Source: Nocardioides cavernae (GTDB lineage Bacteria; Actinomycetota; Actinomycetes; Propionibacteriales; Nocardioidaceae). Taken from it: a stretch of 64,000 nucleotides of DNA. The position numbers were made by a program, and so were the translations under genes. The notes under the pieces are model-generated. The model was not told the origin of the DNA. It was given only the letters and a program-made list of their open reading frames with translations, and searched no databases. Of the stretch, positions 11,301 through 20,000 are shown piece after piece. Location of the stretch: positions 1 to 64,000 of the forward strand of contig NZ_JACCBW010000006.1 in the NCBI RefSeq assembly GCF_013410035.1, written 5' to 3'. Each line of letters begins with the position of its first letter. Position 1 is the stretch's first letter.

Positions 11301-13259
11301 GTCCACTTCGAGGCACGTGCCCAGGACCCGGACGGCGACCAGCTGACCTACCTGTGGGACTTCGGCCAGAGCGATCTGCCGGGCGACACCTCGACGGAGT
11401 CGCACGCCCACGTGACGTACGCCGACCCGAGCACCTACACGGCGACCCTCACGGTCAGCGACGGCAAGGGCGGCGTCTACGAGGACGAGTTCGAGATCGT
11501 CGTCACGGGCGAGGCACCACGCGTCAGCATCGAGGCGACCCCGACCAGCGGGTCCGCGCCGCTGCGCGTCGCGTTCGACATCAGTGCGGTCGACGACCAG
11601 TCGGGCTCCCTCTCCTACTCGTGGGACTTCGGTGACGGGTCCACCTACACGGGTCCGAAGCCGCCGCTGAGCCACGTGTACACGGCGGCGGGCAGCTACA
11701 CCGCGACCCTCACCGTCACCGACCCCGAGGGGAACGAGGGCAGCGACAGCGTCGAGATCAACGTCGACGCGCTGCCGGAGATCGAGGCGACCGCGACACC
11801 GAGCACCGGCGACGCACCGCTCGACGTGGACTTCTCCACGCACGTCACGACCGGCGGCGAGTTCTCGGCGTTCGCCGACGGGACCGCGACCTACCCCGAC
11901 ATCACGGGCAGCGCCTCGATGGTGCGCTCGCGCGGAGAGACCGTCACCTCGCTCGACGTGACGGGGCTCAAGCCGGGCGCGGAGCACATGGTCCACGTCC
12001 ACGAGCAGTCGTGCGCCGACGGCAACGGCGGGGCGCACTTCCGCTTCGACACCGGCCTGCCGTTCTCCGAGGCGAACGAGATCTGGCTGCCGTTCACGTC
12101 GGACGCGTCCGGGGCGAGTGGCGAGGTGGTCGTCACCAGCGACCAGCGCGCGGGCGCCAAGGCCGTCGCGATCGTGATCCACGACCCGGACAACCCGGCC
12201 AAGCGGATCGCGTGCGTCGACCTCGACCCCAGCACCGCCGGACTCACCTACGCGTGGGACTTCGGTGACGGCGAGACCGGCGACGGAGCCGACGCGTCGC
12301 ACACCTACGCCGAGCCCGGCACGTACGAGGCGACCGTGACGGTGGGCACCGACGGCGGCACCGACGAGGTCACGGACACCGTGGAGGTCGTGGTCACCGG
12401 CGACGAGCCGGTCGACCCGGCCGCCTCGACCCTCGCCGCGACGGCCACTCCGTCGGAGGTCACCGTGGGCCAGGGCTCGACGGTCGCGGTGAAGGTCATC
12501 GCCGACGGCACCACACCGACCGGCGAGGTCACCCTGACGGGCGGCGGGGCCACCTACGGGCCGCGGACGCTCCAGGACGGCACCGCGTCCTTCCCGGTCG
12601 GGCCGTTCACCGACCCCGGCTCGATCACGTTCACCGCCGCCTACGCCGGCAACGACGACGTGGCACCGAGCAAGGGCACCGTGACGGTGAGCGTCAAGGC
12701 GGCGCCCGGCCCCGGGGACACCACCGCCCCGGACACCACCATCACCGGTGGCCCGGTCGGGGCGGCGAAGGGACCGGCGGCCACGTTCACCTTCACCTCG
12801 AGCGAGGCCGGAAGCACCTTCGAGTGCAGCCTCGACGGCGGCGCGTGGTCCGCGTGCTCGTCGCCGGCGACGTTCACCCAGCTCGCCCAGGGTGAGCACG
12901 AGCTGAAGGTCCGGGCGGTCGACAAGGCGGGCAACATCGACGCGAGCCCGGCGGTGCGGTCCTGGACCGTCGACCGTGGCAAGCCGACCGTGAAGCCCGT
13001 GGGCGGCACGAAGCCGACGAAGGACCGTACGCCCAGCATCAGGGCGCGCGTCAGCGACGCGCACCACCGCGTGCAGGCCGCCGACGTCACGGTGCGGATC
13101 GGCGGCACGAAGGCTGCGAAGGTGCGGGTGACCCGCAAGGGCCTGCTCGTGGCGACGTCGCGGACGCTCTCCCCCGGTCGGCACCGCGTCGTGGTGAAGG
13201 TCCGCGACGAGGCGGGCAACGTCCGCACCGTCCGGTGGTGGATCCGCGTCCTGCGCTGA
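5370..13259 (+). CDS. Giant secreted multidomain protein: PQQ sugar dehydrogenase-like + PKD repeats
   Basis: A 2,629-residue exported protein. GGAAGG lies 9 nt before the ATG; the signal peptide ends near residue 32. Approximate layout: glucose/sorbosone-dehydrogenase-type propeller at 60-550 (CCHSAGSLQFGDGGVLHLATGDN and GLRNPYRLGVD motifs); PKD at 558-650; CBM6-like at 757-892; PKD at 897-987; DUF1080 / 3-keto-disaccharide hydrolase-like at 992-1177; two PKD at 1177-1352; galactose-binding-like region at 1357-1543; concanavalin-like at 1549-1757; PKD at 1760-1849; cupredoxin-like at 1850-1955 (GHDLT and YWCSIHGATM copper ligands); two PKD at 1957-2133; a PKD interrupted by a Cu/Zn-SOD-like insert (about 2157-2290); Ig-like domains to the end. 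No anchor is visible. The probable role is extracellular carbohydrate binding and oxidation. Domain boundaries are estimates. Confidence 0.9.
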   Translation: MHLRSRQLFVPLLALVTGLALALGLAAPVVAAVPDRVAPDAVAGKEVAPDATSRTPKKQAKAAAAAADAPDLSKFQKVVLGQGTGLGEVMELTVADDGRVFFITRAGDISMYDPADGSIEIIMNNPSLGVWSGLEDGGLGITLDPEFATNGWIYVYYAPLPASHDANRLSRLTVETDGGETSIAKSSEKVILEVGTQRNVCCHSAGSLQFGDGGVLHLATGDNTSSSDNDGYSPHDERPGRSDYDAQKSSANTNDLRGKILRVIPRNDDAGDVDPTAGDGISYDIPGGNLFGEGGAYADALYPDADPAKTRPEIYVMGLRNPYRLGVDADTDVLYWGEVGPDSRVNSPNRGPRHFEEFNRTDVAMNGGWPYCGGEVGDDLTKMDFGGAYVDWDFVANRFRTNSDGSPKRFPCNDPEEMAGVNDSPNSTGLQTLPPMTDAWIPYSDVAPYKYPAVQGATPTGGQVYRQSQNTAAKDTAFPAHYEGSYFMSEMSRGWIKEVRMGADGTIESINDFMSGFVAPGDLEFGPDGSMYVLEYGTGFFSGSPQTKLVRIDYAINGSAPVAKAAADVTEGDAPLAVRFSSDGTTDPDGDDVTYAWDLDGDGETDSTEADPTWTYDSVGDYTVLLTVTDATGKSATAQVRITVGNTAPTVEIELPADGGFYSSGDDIPFVVNVEDAEETVDCDEVVVQEGLGHDLHVHPNLSVNGCEGTIRTAASADHGPDANTYGVLIATYRDGGANDGANASLQGSDTVILQPKLRQAEHATNRQGVGYTGYDDKSGTRPGGGGLITGMGNGDWVMFDPMSLVNMTHVSVRYSGGPQSGASIQVRAGAADGPVVATVPLDGGTQGQYFYKTVRGAVTARDADAGGRPLYFVYNGAGEMNFDEFSVEGTGVAANTSPVITSATATPADGLAPLEVDFAVEAEDPDGDAITYAWDFGVDGTDDDTADTATATWTYPEPGVYTATVTVEDSTGKKTSQAVEVTVRQPCATAPTPDAGFELLFDGTDLSDWTQAGPGGFTVENCAITSVGGLGMLWYDQRDFADFTLKLQFKLSDEGDNSGVFARFPDPGTDPNVAINQGHEIQIKEGQPNDEPQKTGSVYNFDREDERAAKPIGEWNDYEITVVGQTYTMTLNGVVVNEYTSDGSRGTEGYIGLQNHGANDSVTFRNIQVKDLDVAEPFIDSLTADPVRGGAPLVVDFTAEGVDRQGDDITFEWDFGDGSDPVTGGGEVSHTYTEGGTFTASVTPVDAEGNRGATRETEEITVLVDPVATATAAPRCGVLPLEVGFDASATDPQDQTVSWQWDFGVDGTDDDTSTEQSPTWTYTAAGEYTATVTATDPDGNTGTSSVRIEVLADGECRPVADLSELFNNDGISTDANPGDGNFDGGGWTFAAELLPQAALPDGGPVRINDVDYDFGSPADGALNNVEADGQVITLPTGTYDELSVLATAHNGDVQENATLAYNDGTTAQVPLRYTDWAVTPKFGEEIAIDMPYRHNGGGDTSPRVMIFTQRIALEAGKQPDTLTLPANPKLHVFAVSGVKAEEPAPPCEQPERSDEFDDAELLDNCHWTVRRPDETAYDVSDGALHLTARPGEYNDTNNLITQEAPDGAWTATTKLTWDPTEAGQQAGLVVAGSGGSGFAKMTFVDKGNDNEWIEFLKSSTPSNDQFDFSGNWNTGGGSFDGPFLPGDFPSTFWLRFTSDGTQLRGSYSTDGDEFVQVGDPRTLAGITNPRVGVMALKGGASGDPVADFDFFRWSGQQQGEAPTVTATADPTSGTAPLPVDFSADGDDPDGGDLEYAWDFGVGGTQDDTADTADASWTYTQPGTYTAAVTVTDADGETAEDTVEVVVEEAAAGAVHVVDAVDTATSNQWVSEENGTSTVTIEVGDIVEWQFDRATMGHDLTSLDTEDVWDPKLQEYRGPNGDPIRYQFTKPGTYEYWCSIHGATMRGTVVVEEPAAENRPPTADPYVSPRLGAAPMYVHFEARAQDPDGDQLTYLWDFGQSDLPGDTSTESHAHVTYADPSTYTATLTVSDGKGGVYEDEFEIVVTGEAPRVSIEATPTSGSAPLRVAFDISAVDDQSGSLSYSWDFGDGSTYTGPKPPLSHVYTAAGSYTATLTVTDPEGNEGSDSVEINVDALPEIEATATPSTGDAPLDVDFSTHVTTGGEFSAFADGTATYPDITGSASMVRSRGETVTSLDVTGLKPGAEHMVHVHEQSCADGNGGAHFRFDTGLPFSEANEIWLPFTSDASGASGEVVVTSDQRAGAKAVAIVIHDPDNPAKRIACVDLDPSTAGLTYAWDFGDGETGDGADASHTYAEPGTYEATVTVGTDGGTDEVTDTVEVVVTGDEPVDPAASTLAATATPSEVTVGQGSTVAVKVIADGTTPTGEVTLTGGGATYGPRTLQDGTASFPVGPFTDPGSITFTAAYAGNDDVAPSKGTVTVSVKAAPGPGDTTAPDTTITGGPVGAAKGPAATFTFTSSEAGSTFECSLDGGAWSACSSPATFTQLAQGEHELKVRAVDKAGNIDASPAVRSWTVDRGKPTVKPVGGTKPTKDRTPSIRARVSDAHHRVQAADVTVRIGGTKAAKVRVTRKGLLVATSRTLSPGRHRVVVKVRDEAGNVRTVRWWIRVLR

Positions 13260-13273
13260 CCCCGCGCAGGTGT

Positions 13274-13305
13274 CGGTGGGCGGTCGCCACGGCGGCCGCC
13301 CACCG
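13274..13305 (+). terminator. Terminator hairpin of giant PKD gene
   Basis: CGGTGGGCGG (13274-13283) pairs perfectly with CCGCCCACCG (13296-13305), starting 15 nt after the stop at 13259. Loop of 12 nt, no U tract. Confidence 0.6.
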
Positions 13306-13351
13306 CGATGCCGTGCGCACGACCGCGGTGCTCGCGGAGCCGGGCGAGGGG

Positions 13352-14194
13352 TCAGGCCTCCCAGACGCCCCGGACCTGCTCGGCGAGGTCACGCGACTGG
13401 CGCAGGCCCGCCTCCGCGGCAGCCGCGCGCTTGGCGGGATCGAGCAGGTTGCGGCCGAACGCGGCGAGGGCCTCGGCGTCCGGGGTCACGACCGACCAGG
13501 CCCGTGGCCCCACCCGCTCGACCTGCGCGCGGATCGAGGCCTTCCTGCTGACCGAGCGCGGGAGCGGAGCGAGGACGACGACCCGCTCCGCCCCGGCCGC
13601 CACGTCGACGTTCGCGGTCGAGCGCATGCCGCCGTCCATGTAGGTGCGCCCGCCGACCACGACGGGGGGCCACACCGTGGGGACGGCGCAGCTCGCGGCC
13701 ACGGCGGCGACGAGGTCGACGCCGGAGTCGCGGGTGAAGACGGTGAACTCACCGCTCGCGGTGTCGACCGCCGTGATGCGCAGGTCGCGCTCGGGCCAGT
13801 CGTGGACCGGGAGCCGGGCCCGGATGACGCCCTCGCGGTCGACCGAGCCCGGGGCGTGGGCGGCTGCCGCCACCCGCCCGACCCGGGCGAGCTTCGCGCG
13901 CCCGCTGCCGGGCAGGGCGTACGGCGGGACGAGCCGCAGGGCCGCGATGCGGGAGAGCCGGCCGCCGATCTCGGCGTCCGGGGGCGTGAGCTGCTCGGCG
14001 TAGAGGTCCGCGAGCGGCAGGCCGTTGGTGACCTGCGCGCCGACGACCGAGCCGGCCGAGGTGCCGACGACCACGTCGGCCCCGGTGAGGTCGACCCCTG
14101 CCTCCGCGAGGCCGGCGAGGATGCCGAGCTCCCACGCGATCCCCGTGATGCCTCCGCCGCCGAGGACGAGCGCGGACGTACCGGTGCCTGTCAT
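13352..14194 (-). CDS. Patatin-like phospholipase family protein
   Basis: A 280-residue patatin-fold hydrolase expected to cleave acyl ester bonds of lipids with a Ser-Asp dyad. The glycine-rich oxyanion loop LGGGGITG is at about 11-18, the nucleophile motif GTSAGS at 44-49 (Ser46), and the aspartate in the DGG motif (MDGGMRS) at about residue 187. All catalytic elements are present and length is normal for small bacterial patatins. There is no signal peptide, so it is probably cytoplasmic or membrane-peripheral. The ATG at 14194 has TAGAAC 7 nt upstream, consistent with a leaderless start. It is separated from rpsA by the rpsA terminator, so it is a separate transcript. Confidence 0.9.
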   Translation of the reverse strand: MTGTGTSALVLGGGGITGIAWELGILAGLAEAGVDLTGADVVVGTSAGSVVGAQVTNGLPLADLYAEQLTPPDAEIGGRLSRIAALRLVPPYALPGSGRAKLARVGRVAAAAHAPGSVDREGVIRARLPVHDWPERDLRITAVDTASGEFTVFTRDSGVDLVAAVAASCAVPTVWPPVVVGGRTYMDGGMRSTANVDVAAGAERVVVLAPLPRSVSRKASIRAQVERVGPRAWSVVTPDAEALAAFGRNLLDPAKRAAAAEAGLRQSRDLAEQVRGVWEA

Positions 14195-14228
14195 GGGGCC
14201 AGTTCTAGCCGACCCGCCCTGAGACGCG

Positions 14229-14262
14229 CGACGGCCCGCCGGGAGTCCCCGGCGGGCCGTCG
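14229..14262 (-). terminator. rpsA terminator
   Basis: A perfect 15-bp stem (14229-14243 with 14248-14262) with a 4-nt loop, 24 nt downstream of the minus-strand rpsA stop. Very stable GC hairpin. Confidence 0.75.
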
Positions 14263-14286
14263 TGGTGCTACGGGTGGATCAGCGGA

Positions 14287-15768
14287 TCAGCTGGCGCCGC
14301 CGGTCAGCTTCTCGCGGAGCGCCTGCAGCGCCTCGTCGGACGCCAGCGAGCCACCGGTGTCGCCACCGGCCTCGGCCTCGGTGTCGCCACCGGAGGAGTA
14401 CGAGGTGGCCTCGCCGGCCTCGGCCTCGGCGACCTTGGCGTCGGCCTGCTGCTTGACGTGCTGCTCCCAGCGGGCGTGCGCCTTGGCGTACTGGTCCTCC
14501 CAGATCGCACGCTGCTCGTCGAAGCCCTCGAGCCACTCGCCCGTCTCGGGGTCGAAGCCCTCGGGGTAGACGTAGTTGCCCTGCTCGTCGTAGGTGGCGG
14601 TCATGCCGTAGAGCGTGGGGTCGAACTCCTCCACGTCGGCGGCGGCGGCGGTCTCGTTGGCCTGCTTGAGCGACAGCGAGATCCGGCGACGCTCGAGGTC
14701 GATGTCGATGATCTTGACCATGACGTCGTCGTTGACCTGGACGACCTGCTCGGGGATCTCGACGTGACGCTCGGCGAGCTCGGAGATGTGCACCAGGCCC
14801 TCGATGCCCTCCTCGACGCGGACGAACGAACCGAACGGCACCAGCTTGGTGACCTTGCCCGGGACGATCTGACCGATCTGGTGGGTGCGGGCGAAGTGCT
14901 GCCACGGGTCCTCCTGGGTCGCCTTCAGCGACAGGGAGACACGCTCGCGGTCCATGTCGACGTCGAGGACCTCGACGGTGACCTCGTCGCCCACGGCGAC
15001 GACCTCGGACGGGTGGTCGATGTGCTTCCAGGAGAGCTCGGAGACGTGGACGAGGCCGTCGACGCCGCCCAGGTCCACGAACGCACCGAAGTTGACGATC
15101 GAGGAGACGACACCCTTGCGGATCTGACCCTTCTGGAGCTGGGTCAGGAAGCCGTGGCGGACCTCGGACTGGGTCTGCTCGAGCCAGGCGCGACGCGACA
15201 GGACCACGTTGTTGCGGTTCTTGTCGAGCTCGATGATCTTCGCCTCGAGCGTCTGGCCGACGTAGGGCTGCAGGTCGCGGACGCGACGCATCTCCACCAG
15301 CGAGGCCGGCAGGAAGCCGCGCAGGCCGATGTCGAGGATGAGGCCGCCCTTGACGACCTCGATGACGGTGCCCTCGACGACGCCGTCCTCCTCCTTGACC
15401 TGCTCGATGGTGCCCCAGGCACGCTCGTACTGAGCCCGCTTCTTGGACAGGATCAGACGGCCTTCCTTGTCCTCCTTCTGGAGGACCAGGGCCTCGACCT
15501 TGTCGCCCACGGTAACGACCTCGTTGGGGTCGACGTCGTGCTTGATCGACAGCTCGCGCGAGGGGATGACGCCCTCGGTCTTGTAGCCGATGTCGAGGAG
15601 GACCTCGTCACGGTCCACCTTGACGATGGTGCCGTCGACGATGTCGCCGTCGTTGAAGTACTTGATGGTCTCGTCGATAGCGGCGAGGAAGTCCTCTTCG
15701 GACCCGATGTCGTTGACGGCCACCTGAGGGGCGTCGTAGTCCGGAAGAGTGGAGAGCGTGCTCGTCAT
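14287..15768 (-). CDS. rpsA: 30S ribosomal protein S1
   Basis: A 493-residue ribosomal protein S1 that binds mRNA on the 30S subunit and aids initiation. Four S1 OB-fold RNA-binding domains lie at about 41-110, 127-194, 213-283 and 298-368, with recurring signatures such as GVIPSRELS, GFLPASLVE, GLVHVSELSW and GLVHISELAERH. The short actinobacterial form is followed by an acidic, Ala/Glu-rich tail (about 375-493) including a FDPTLYGM segment typical of the phylum. Leaderless transcription seems less likely here: the upstream 200 bp region is long, and GGAA occurs shortly before the ATG. It is a single-gene transcript ending at a strong hairpin. Confidence 0.98.
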   Translation of the reverse strand: MTSTLSTLPDYDAPQVAVNDIGSEEDFLAAIDETIKYFNDGDIVDGTIVKVDRDEVLLDIGYKTEGVIPSRELSIKHDVDPNEVVTVGDKVEALVLQKEDKEGRLILSKKRAQYERAWGTIEQVKEEDGVVEGTVIEVVKGGLILDIGLRGFLPASLVEMRRVRDLQPYVGQTLEAKIIELDKNRNNVVLSRRAWLEQTQSEVRHGFLTQLQKGQIRKGVVSSIVNFGAFVDLGGVDGLVHVSELSWKHIDHPSEVVAVGDEVTVEVLDVDMDRERVSLSLKATQEDPWQHFARTHQIGQIVPGKVTKLVPFGSFVRVEEGIEGLVHISELAERHVEIPEQVVQVNDDVMVKIIDIDLERRRISLSLKQANETAAAADVEEFDPTLYGMTATYDEQGNYVYPEGFDPETGEWLEGFDEQRAIWEDQYAKAHARWEQHVKQQADAKVAEAEAGEATSYSSGGDTEAEAGGDTGGSLASDEALQALREKLTGGAS

Positions 15769-15976
15769 ATGGGAAGTGATTCCTTGGATGGATGGAGTCG
15801 TGCGGACGCGCGCGAGGGGTCCGTTTCACTGCCCCTCGTCGGTGACGGATCACTGACGCGGACGCGGCGAGCCCGGGAACGCTCGGTATGGAAGCCGGGC
15901 GGACGACTGGCGCAACACCCAAGCGTACGCGCCCGCGCAGGCGTACGTCCAACCGGCAGGCACGCTCAGCCCACGC

Positions 15977-16879
15977 TCACCAGCCGGTCGGCCGGGCGTG
16001 GACGTCGCCCGCGTCGGCGACGGCTGCCAGGAGGTGCGCGGCACGGTCCGCGACCGGGTTCTCGCCCGCCCTCGCCGCGAGGTCGACGAGCGCCCACAGG
16101 TCTGCCGCGCGGGCGCCGTCGAAGAGCTCCTCGGGCTCCCCGCCGCGCAGCGCGCACCAGGCCGCCAGCACGGCGTCGACGTACGCCGGGTGCCGCTCGA
16201 GGCGCACCAGGTTGCCGACGTCGGTCCACGGGTGGCCGGAGTGCGCGAACTCCCAGTCGAGCACCGCGGTGACCTCGAGCGTCGCCGGGTCGACGAGCAC
16301 GTTCTTGGGGTTGAGGTCGCTGTGCACGAGGCACGACCGACCCACTCCGTCGAGCAGGTCCTGCGCCGCGGCGGCCACCGCGGACAACGCGTCGCGCGGT
16401 CCGGGCCGCCAGTGGGCGAGGCGGGCGCCGACCCACTCGACCAGGCCGCCCTCGGGGAAGCGCCCCAGCGTCAGGTCGCGGTCGACGAAGGGCCCCGGTC
16501 GCAGCGTGGGCATGCCGGCCAGCGTCGCAGCGACCGTGCCGAGCGCCCGTCCCCACTGGACCAGCCCCTCGTCGTCGCCCGCGGCGACGAGCCGCGCGTG
16601 GACGAGGTCGCCGCGCTCCCCCGCCTCGAACGACGTCACCAGGAGCCCGGGCCGGTCGCTGCCCGTGTGGGCGCGGCTCACCTCGAGCACCTCGGGCACC
16701 GGCAGCAGCCCGCGCACCAGCCTGAGGACGGCCTCGTCCACCTCGGGTGCGGACTCCCCGCGCGCGTCGTCGGGCGGGTAGAGCCGCACGACCACGCGCT
16801 GCCCGGCGACCTCGCCGAGGAACGTCCGGCCGGAGTGACCGCCCTCGAGCGGGGTCAGTGACGGGCCCAGGGAGGTCAT
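15977..16879 (-). CDS. Phosphotransferase (APH / choline kinase-like fold)
   Basis: A 300-residue protein of the aminoglycoside-phosphotransferase superfamily, an ATP-dependent small-molecule kinase in the cytoplasm. Diagnostic elements: an N-terminal GGHSGRTFLGEV nucleotide-loop equivalent and VVVRLYPP (lysine-position segment, here Arg), the Brenner catalytic loop HSDLNPKNVL (His186, Asp188, Asn193), and the metal-binding DWEFA about 20 residues later. The ATG at 16879 is chosen because CAGGCT lies 6 nt upstream and the fold begins directly after it. An in-frame extension upstream adds only low-information sequence. The VAIK-type lysine appears replaced by arginine, which is unusual but seen in this superfamily. 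Substrate unknown; it should not be read as an antibiotic-resistance gene. Confidence 0.8.
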   Translation of the reverse strand: MTSLGPSLTPLEGGHSGRTFLGEVAGQRVVVRLYPPDDARGESAPEVDEAVLRLVRGLLPVPEVLEVSRAHTGSDRPGLLVTSFEAGERGDLVHARLVAAGDDEGLVQWGRALGTVAATLAGMPTLRPGPFVDRDLTLGRFPEGGLVEWVGARLAHWRPGPRDALSAVAAAAQDLLDGVGRSCLVHSDLNPKNVLVDPATLEVTAVLDWEFAHSGHPWTDVGNLVRLERHPAYVDAVLAAWCALRGGEPEELFDGARAADLWALVDLAARAGENPVADRAAHLLAAVADAGDVHARPTGW

Positions 16880-16932
16880 GCACCCAGCCTGACACGCGTC
16901 GGCGGGAACCTCCCGCACCCCCGGATTCACCC

Positions 16933-16978
16933 CCGTGGGAAACCTTCGTGTCACCTTTTCGTACTGCTGTCGTTGATC
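16933..16978 (+). promoter_or_regulatory. Conserved 46-bp upstream block, copy 1
   Basis: Aligns without gaps to 21952-21997 with 35 of 46 identical positions. The fixed parts are CCGTGGG, GTGTCACCTTTT and GTCGTTGATC. It ends 78 bp before the ATG of the 1,607-residue secreted protein. It is likely a promoter or regulator site common to the two secreted proteins. Confidence 0.65.
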
Positions 16979-17056
16979 GTGTGAGATCTTTTGTCACCGT
17001 TGGGTGGATTTCTCGTGGTCCGCGACACACGCACACCGCTTCAGGGGGAAGTACCG

Positions 17057-20000
17057 ATGCACCTAGGAACCCGTCGACCCGCAGCCGCGATCCGCAGGGT
17101 CGTCGCCGCGACCGCGGCGCTCGCGCTGCCGATGTCCGCGCTGACGCTGGCACTCGCGGCGCCGCCGGCGTCCGCCGCGCCGCTCCCGGCGCCGTTCGAC
17201 GCCTCGGCCCGTGGCGACCTGGTCGGGCTGACGGCCAGCCTCGCCGGAGCCAGCCTCGCCGGCGCGACGATCGGCCAGAGCCTCGCCGACGTGAGCTCGA
17301 CCCGGGCCAACGGCAACGCCGTCGGCGAGTCGAGCAACGTCGCCGCGAGCATCGCCGGCTTCCCCGTGACGGTCGATCGGGCCCGGGCCGTGGCCCCGCC
17401 CTCGACCAACCCCGACCAGCGCTCGCTGCTCGGGGTGAACCTCGCCCCTGTGGCCACCGTCGGCGCCCTCACCGGTGACGTCGAGGCCAGCTACCCCAGC
17501 AACCCGCTGGCCTGCGTCCCCGCCTCGGGCGGTGAGCGCGTGATGAGCGACTCGCGCACGACGCTGGCGGGCGTGACGCTCGCCAGCCTGCCGCTCCTGG
17601 GCGCTGCGGCACAGGTCGGCGCCTCCTCCACCCGCACCACCACCAAGCTGGTCGCCAACAGCGCCATCCCAGGCGACGTGCCCGGCGACGACATGGTCTC
17701 GCGGGTCGCGACCACGGTCGGCGACGTCTCCCTCCTCGGCGGCTCCGTGGTCCTCGACGTCACCGGCGACGTCGTCGTCGAGGCACGCTCGGACGGCACG
17801 ACCGGACAGGGCGTCGTCGTCGACCAGCCGACGGTCGTGGCACGCATCGGGACGACGACGATCCCGATCCCGCTCAACGGGCAGCCGGTGAACCTCGGGG
17901 CGCAGGTCGGTCCGCTGGTCAACCTCACGGTGACCGGCTTCCAGCCGACCACCTCCAGCACCGGCGCGCGGGGGGTCGCGGACCTCCAGGCCCTCCTCCG
18001 GGTCGACCTCGACGTGCTCCAGGTCATCGGTCCCCCTCTCGCCGACGTGAACCTCGCGCTCGGTTCGATGCACGCGGAGGCGCAGGCCCCGACCAACGGC
18101 GTCGAGTGCGACTCCGCGACGACGGTCGACATCGTGACCCCCACCGCCGGTCCCACCAGCGACTCCACCCCCACCTTCACCGGCACCGGCGAGGCGGGCT
18201 CCACGGTCGTCGTCCGCGACCAGAGCGGAGACTTCGTCTGCCAGGCGACCGTGCAGTCCAACGGCTCCTGGACCTGCACCCCGGGTGCGCCGCTGGAGCA
18301 GGGCTCCCAGCCCTACACCGCCACCGCCACCGACCCGGCGGGCAACACCGCCACCGACAGCGTCACGCTGGACATCGACGACGTGGCACCAGGCGCGCCG
18401 GCGATCCTGCAACCTGCGGAGGGCAGCACGACCGACGACCCGACCCCGACGATCTCGGGCACGGGTGAGGCGGGCGCCACCGTCACCGTGACCGAGGACG
18501 GCACCGAGCTCTGCACCGCCACCGTCGGCGGCGGCGGCAACTGGTCGTGCTCCCCCGGCACGCCGCTGGACGACGGCCCGCACCAGGTCTCCGCCACCCA
18601 GACGGACGCGGCCGGCAACGAGGGCCCCGCCGACACCCAGTCGTTCACCGTCGACACCACCGTCCCGGACGCGCCGGTCATCGTGACCCCGGCCCAGGAC
18701 GAGGTCACCGACGACGCGACCCCGGAGTTCTCCGGCACCGCCGAGCCCGGCTCGACCGTCGTGGTCACCGACGCCGACGGCGACGAGGTCTGCACCGACG
18801 TCGCTGACGCCACCACGGGCGCCTGGTCCTGCACGCCGACCGACGACCTGCCCGAGGGCGAGAACACCTACACCGCCACGGCGACCGACGAGGGCGGTGA
18901 CACCTCGCCCGGCACCGATGTGACGTTCACCGTCGACCTCGGTACCACCGTCACGATCGCCACGCCCGCCGACGGCGCGACCACCAACGACACCACGCCG
19001 GAGTTCTCCGGGACCGGTGAGAACGGCGCCACGGTCGTGGTCACCGACGCCGACGGCGACGAGGTCTGCACCACCACCGTCGGCACCGGCGGCAACTGGT
19101 CCTGCACCCCCACGACCGAGCTCCCCGAGGGCGAGGCCACCTACACCGCGACCGCCACCGACGAGGCCGGCAACACCGACACCGCCAGCAGCACGTTCAC
19201 CATCGACCCGGACGGCGAGGACACCAACCCGCCCGCGGCGCCGCTGATCCAGACCCCGGCCCAGGACGAGGTCACCAACGACGCGACCCCGGAGTTCTCC
19301 GGCACCGCCGAGCCCGGCTCGACCGTCGTGGTCACCGACGCCGACGGCGACGAGGTCTGCACCGACGTCGCTGACGCCACCACCGGCGCCTGGTCCTGCA
19401 CGCCGACCGGCGACCTGCCCGAGGGCGAGAACACCTACACCGCGACCGCCACCGACGGGGCCGGCAACACCTCGGCCGACACCGACGTGACCTTCACCGT
19501 CGACCTCGACACCACCGTCACGATCACCACCCCGGCCACGGGCTCCACGGTCCAGGACACCACGCCGACCTTCAGCGGCACCGGCGAGAACGGCGCCACG
19601 GTCGTGGTCACCGACGCCGACGGCGACGAGGTCTGCACCACCACCGTCGGCACCGGCGGCAACTGGTCCTGCACCCCCACGACCGAGCTCCCCGAGGGCG
19701 AGGCCACCTACACCGCGACCGCCACCGACGAGGCCGGCAACACCGACACCGCCGCCACCACGTTCACGGTCGAGGCGCCGGACGAGGAGGCGCCGGACGC
19801 GCCGGTGATCGTGACCCCGGCCCAGGATGAGGTCACCGACGACCCCACGCCGGAGTTCTCCGGCACCGCCGAGCCCGGCTCGAGCGTCGTGGTCACCGAC
19901 GCCGACGGCGACGAGGTCTGCACCGACGTCGCGGACGCCACCACCGGCGCCTGGTCCTGCACGCCGACCGACGACCTGCCCGAGGGCGAGAACACCTACA

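Noticed and set aside
8913..13184. 1,423-codon open frame on the minus strand
   Set aside because: Antisense to the giant PKD gene. The predicted protein is Arg/Val/Gly-rich with no recognisable domain, and the frame results from high GC at third positions.
15977..16879. Antibiotic-resistance aminoglycoside phosphotransferase
   Set aside because: Only fold-level motifs match. The superfamily is mostly metabolic kinases and nothing in the context points to resistance.
16933..17056. Riboswitch upstream of the secreted repeat proteins
   Set aside because: I could not identify any known aptamer consensus; the conservation is confined to a 46-bp block better explained as a promoter or operator.
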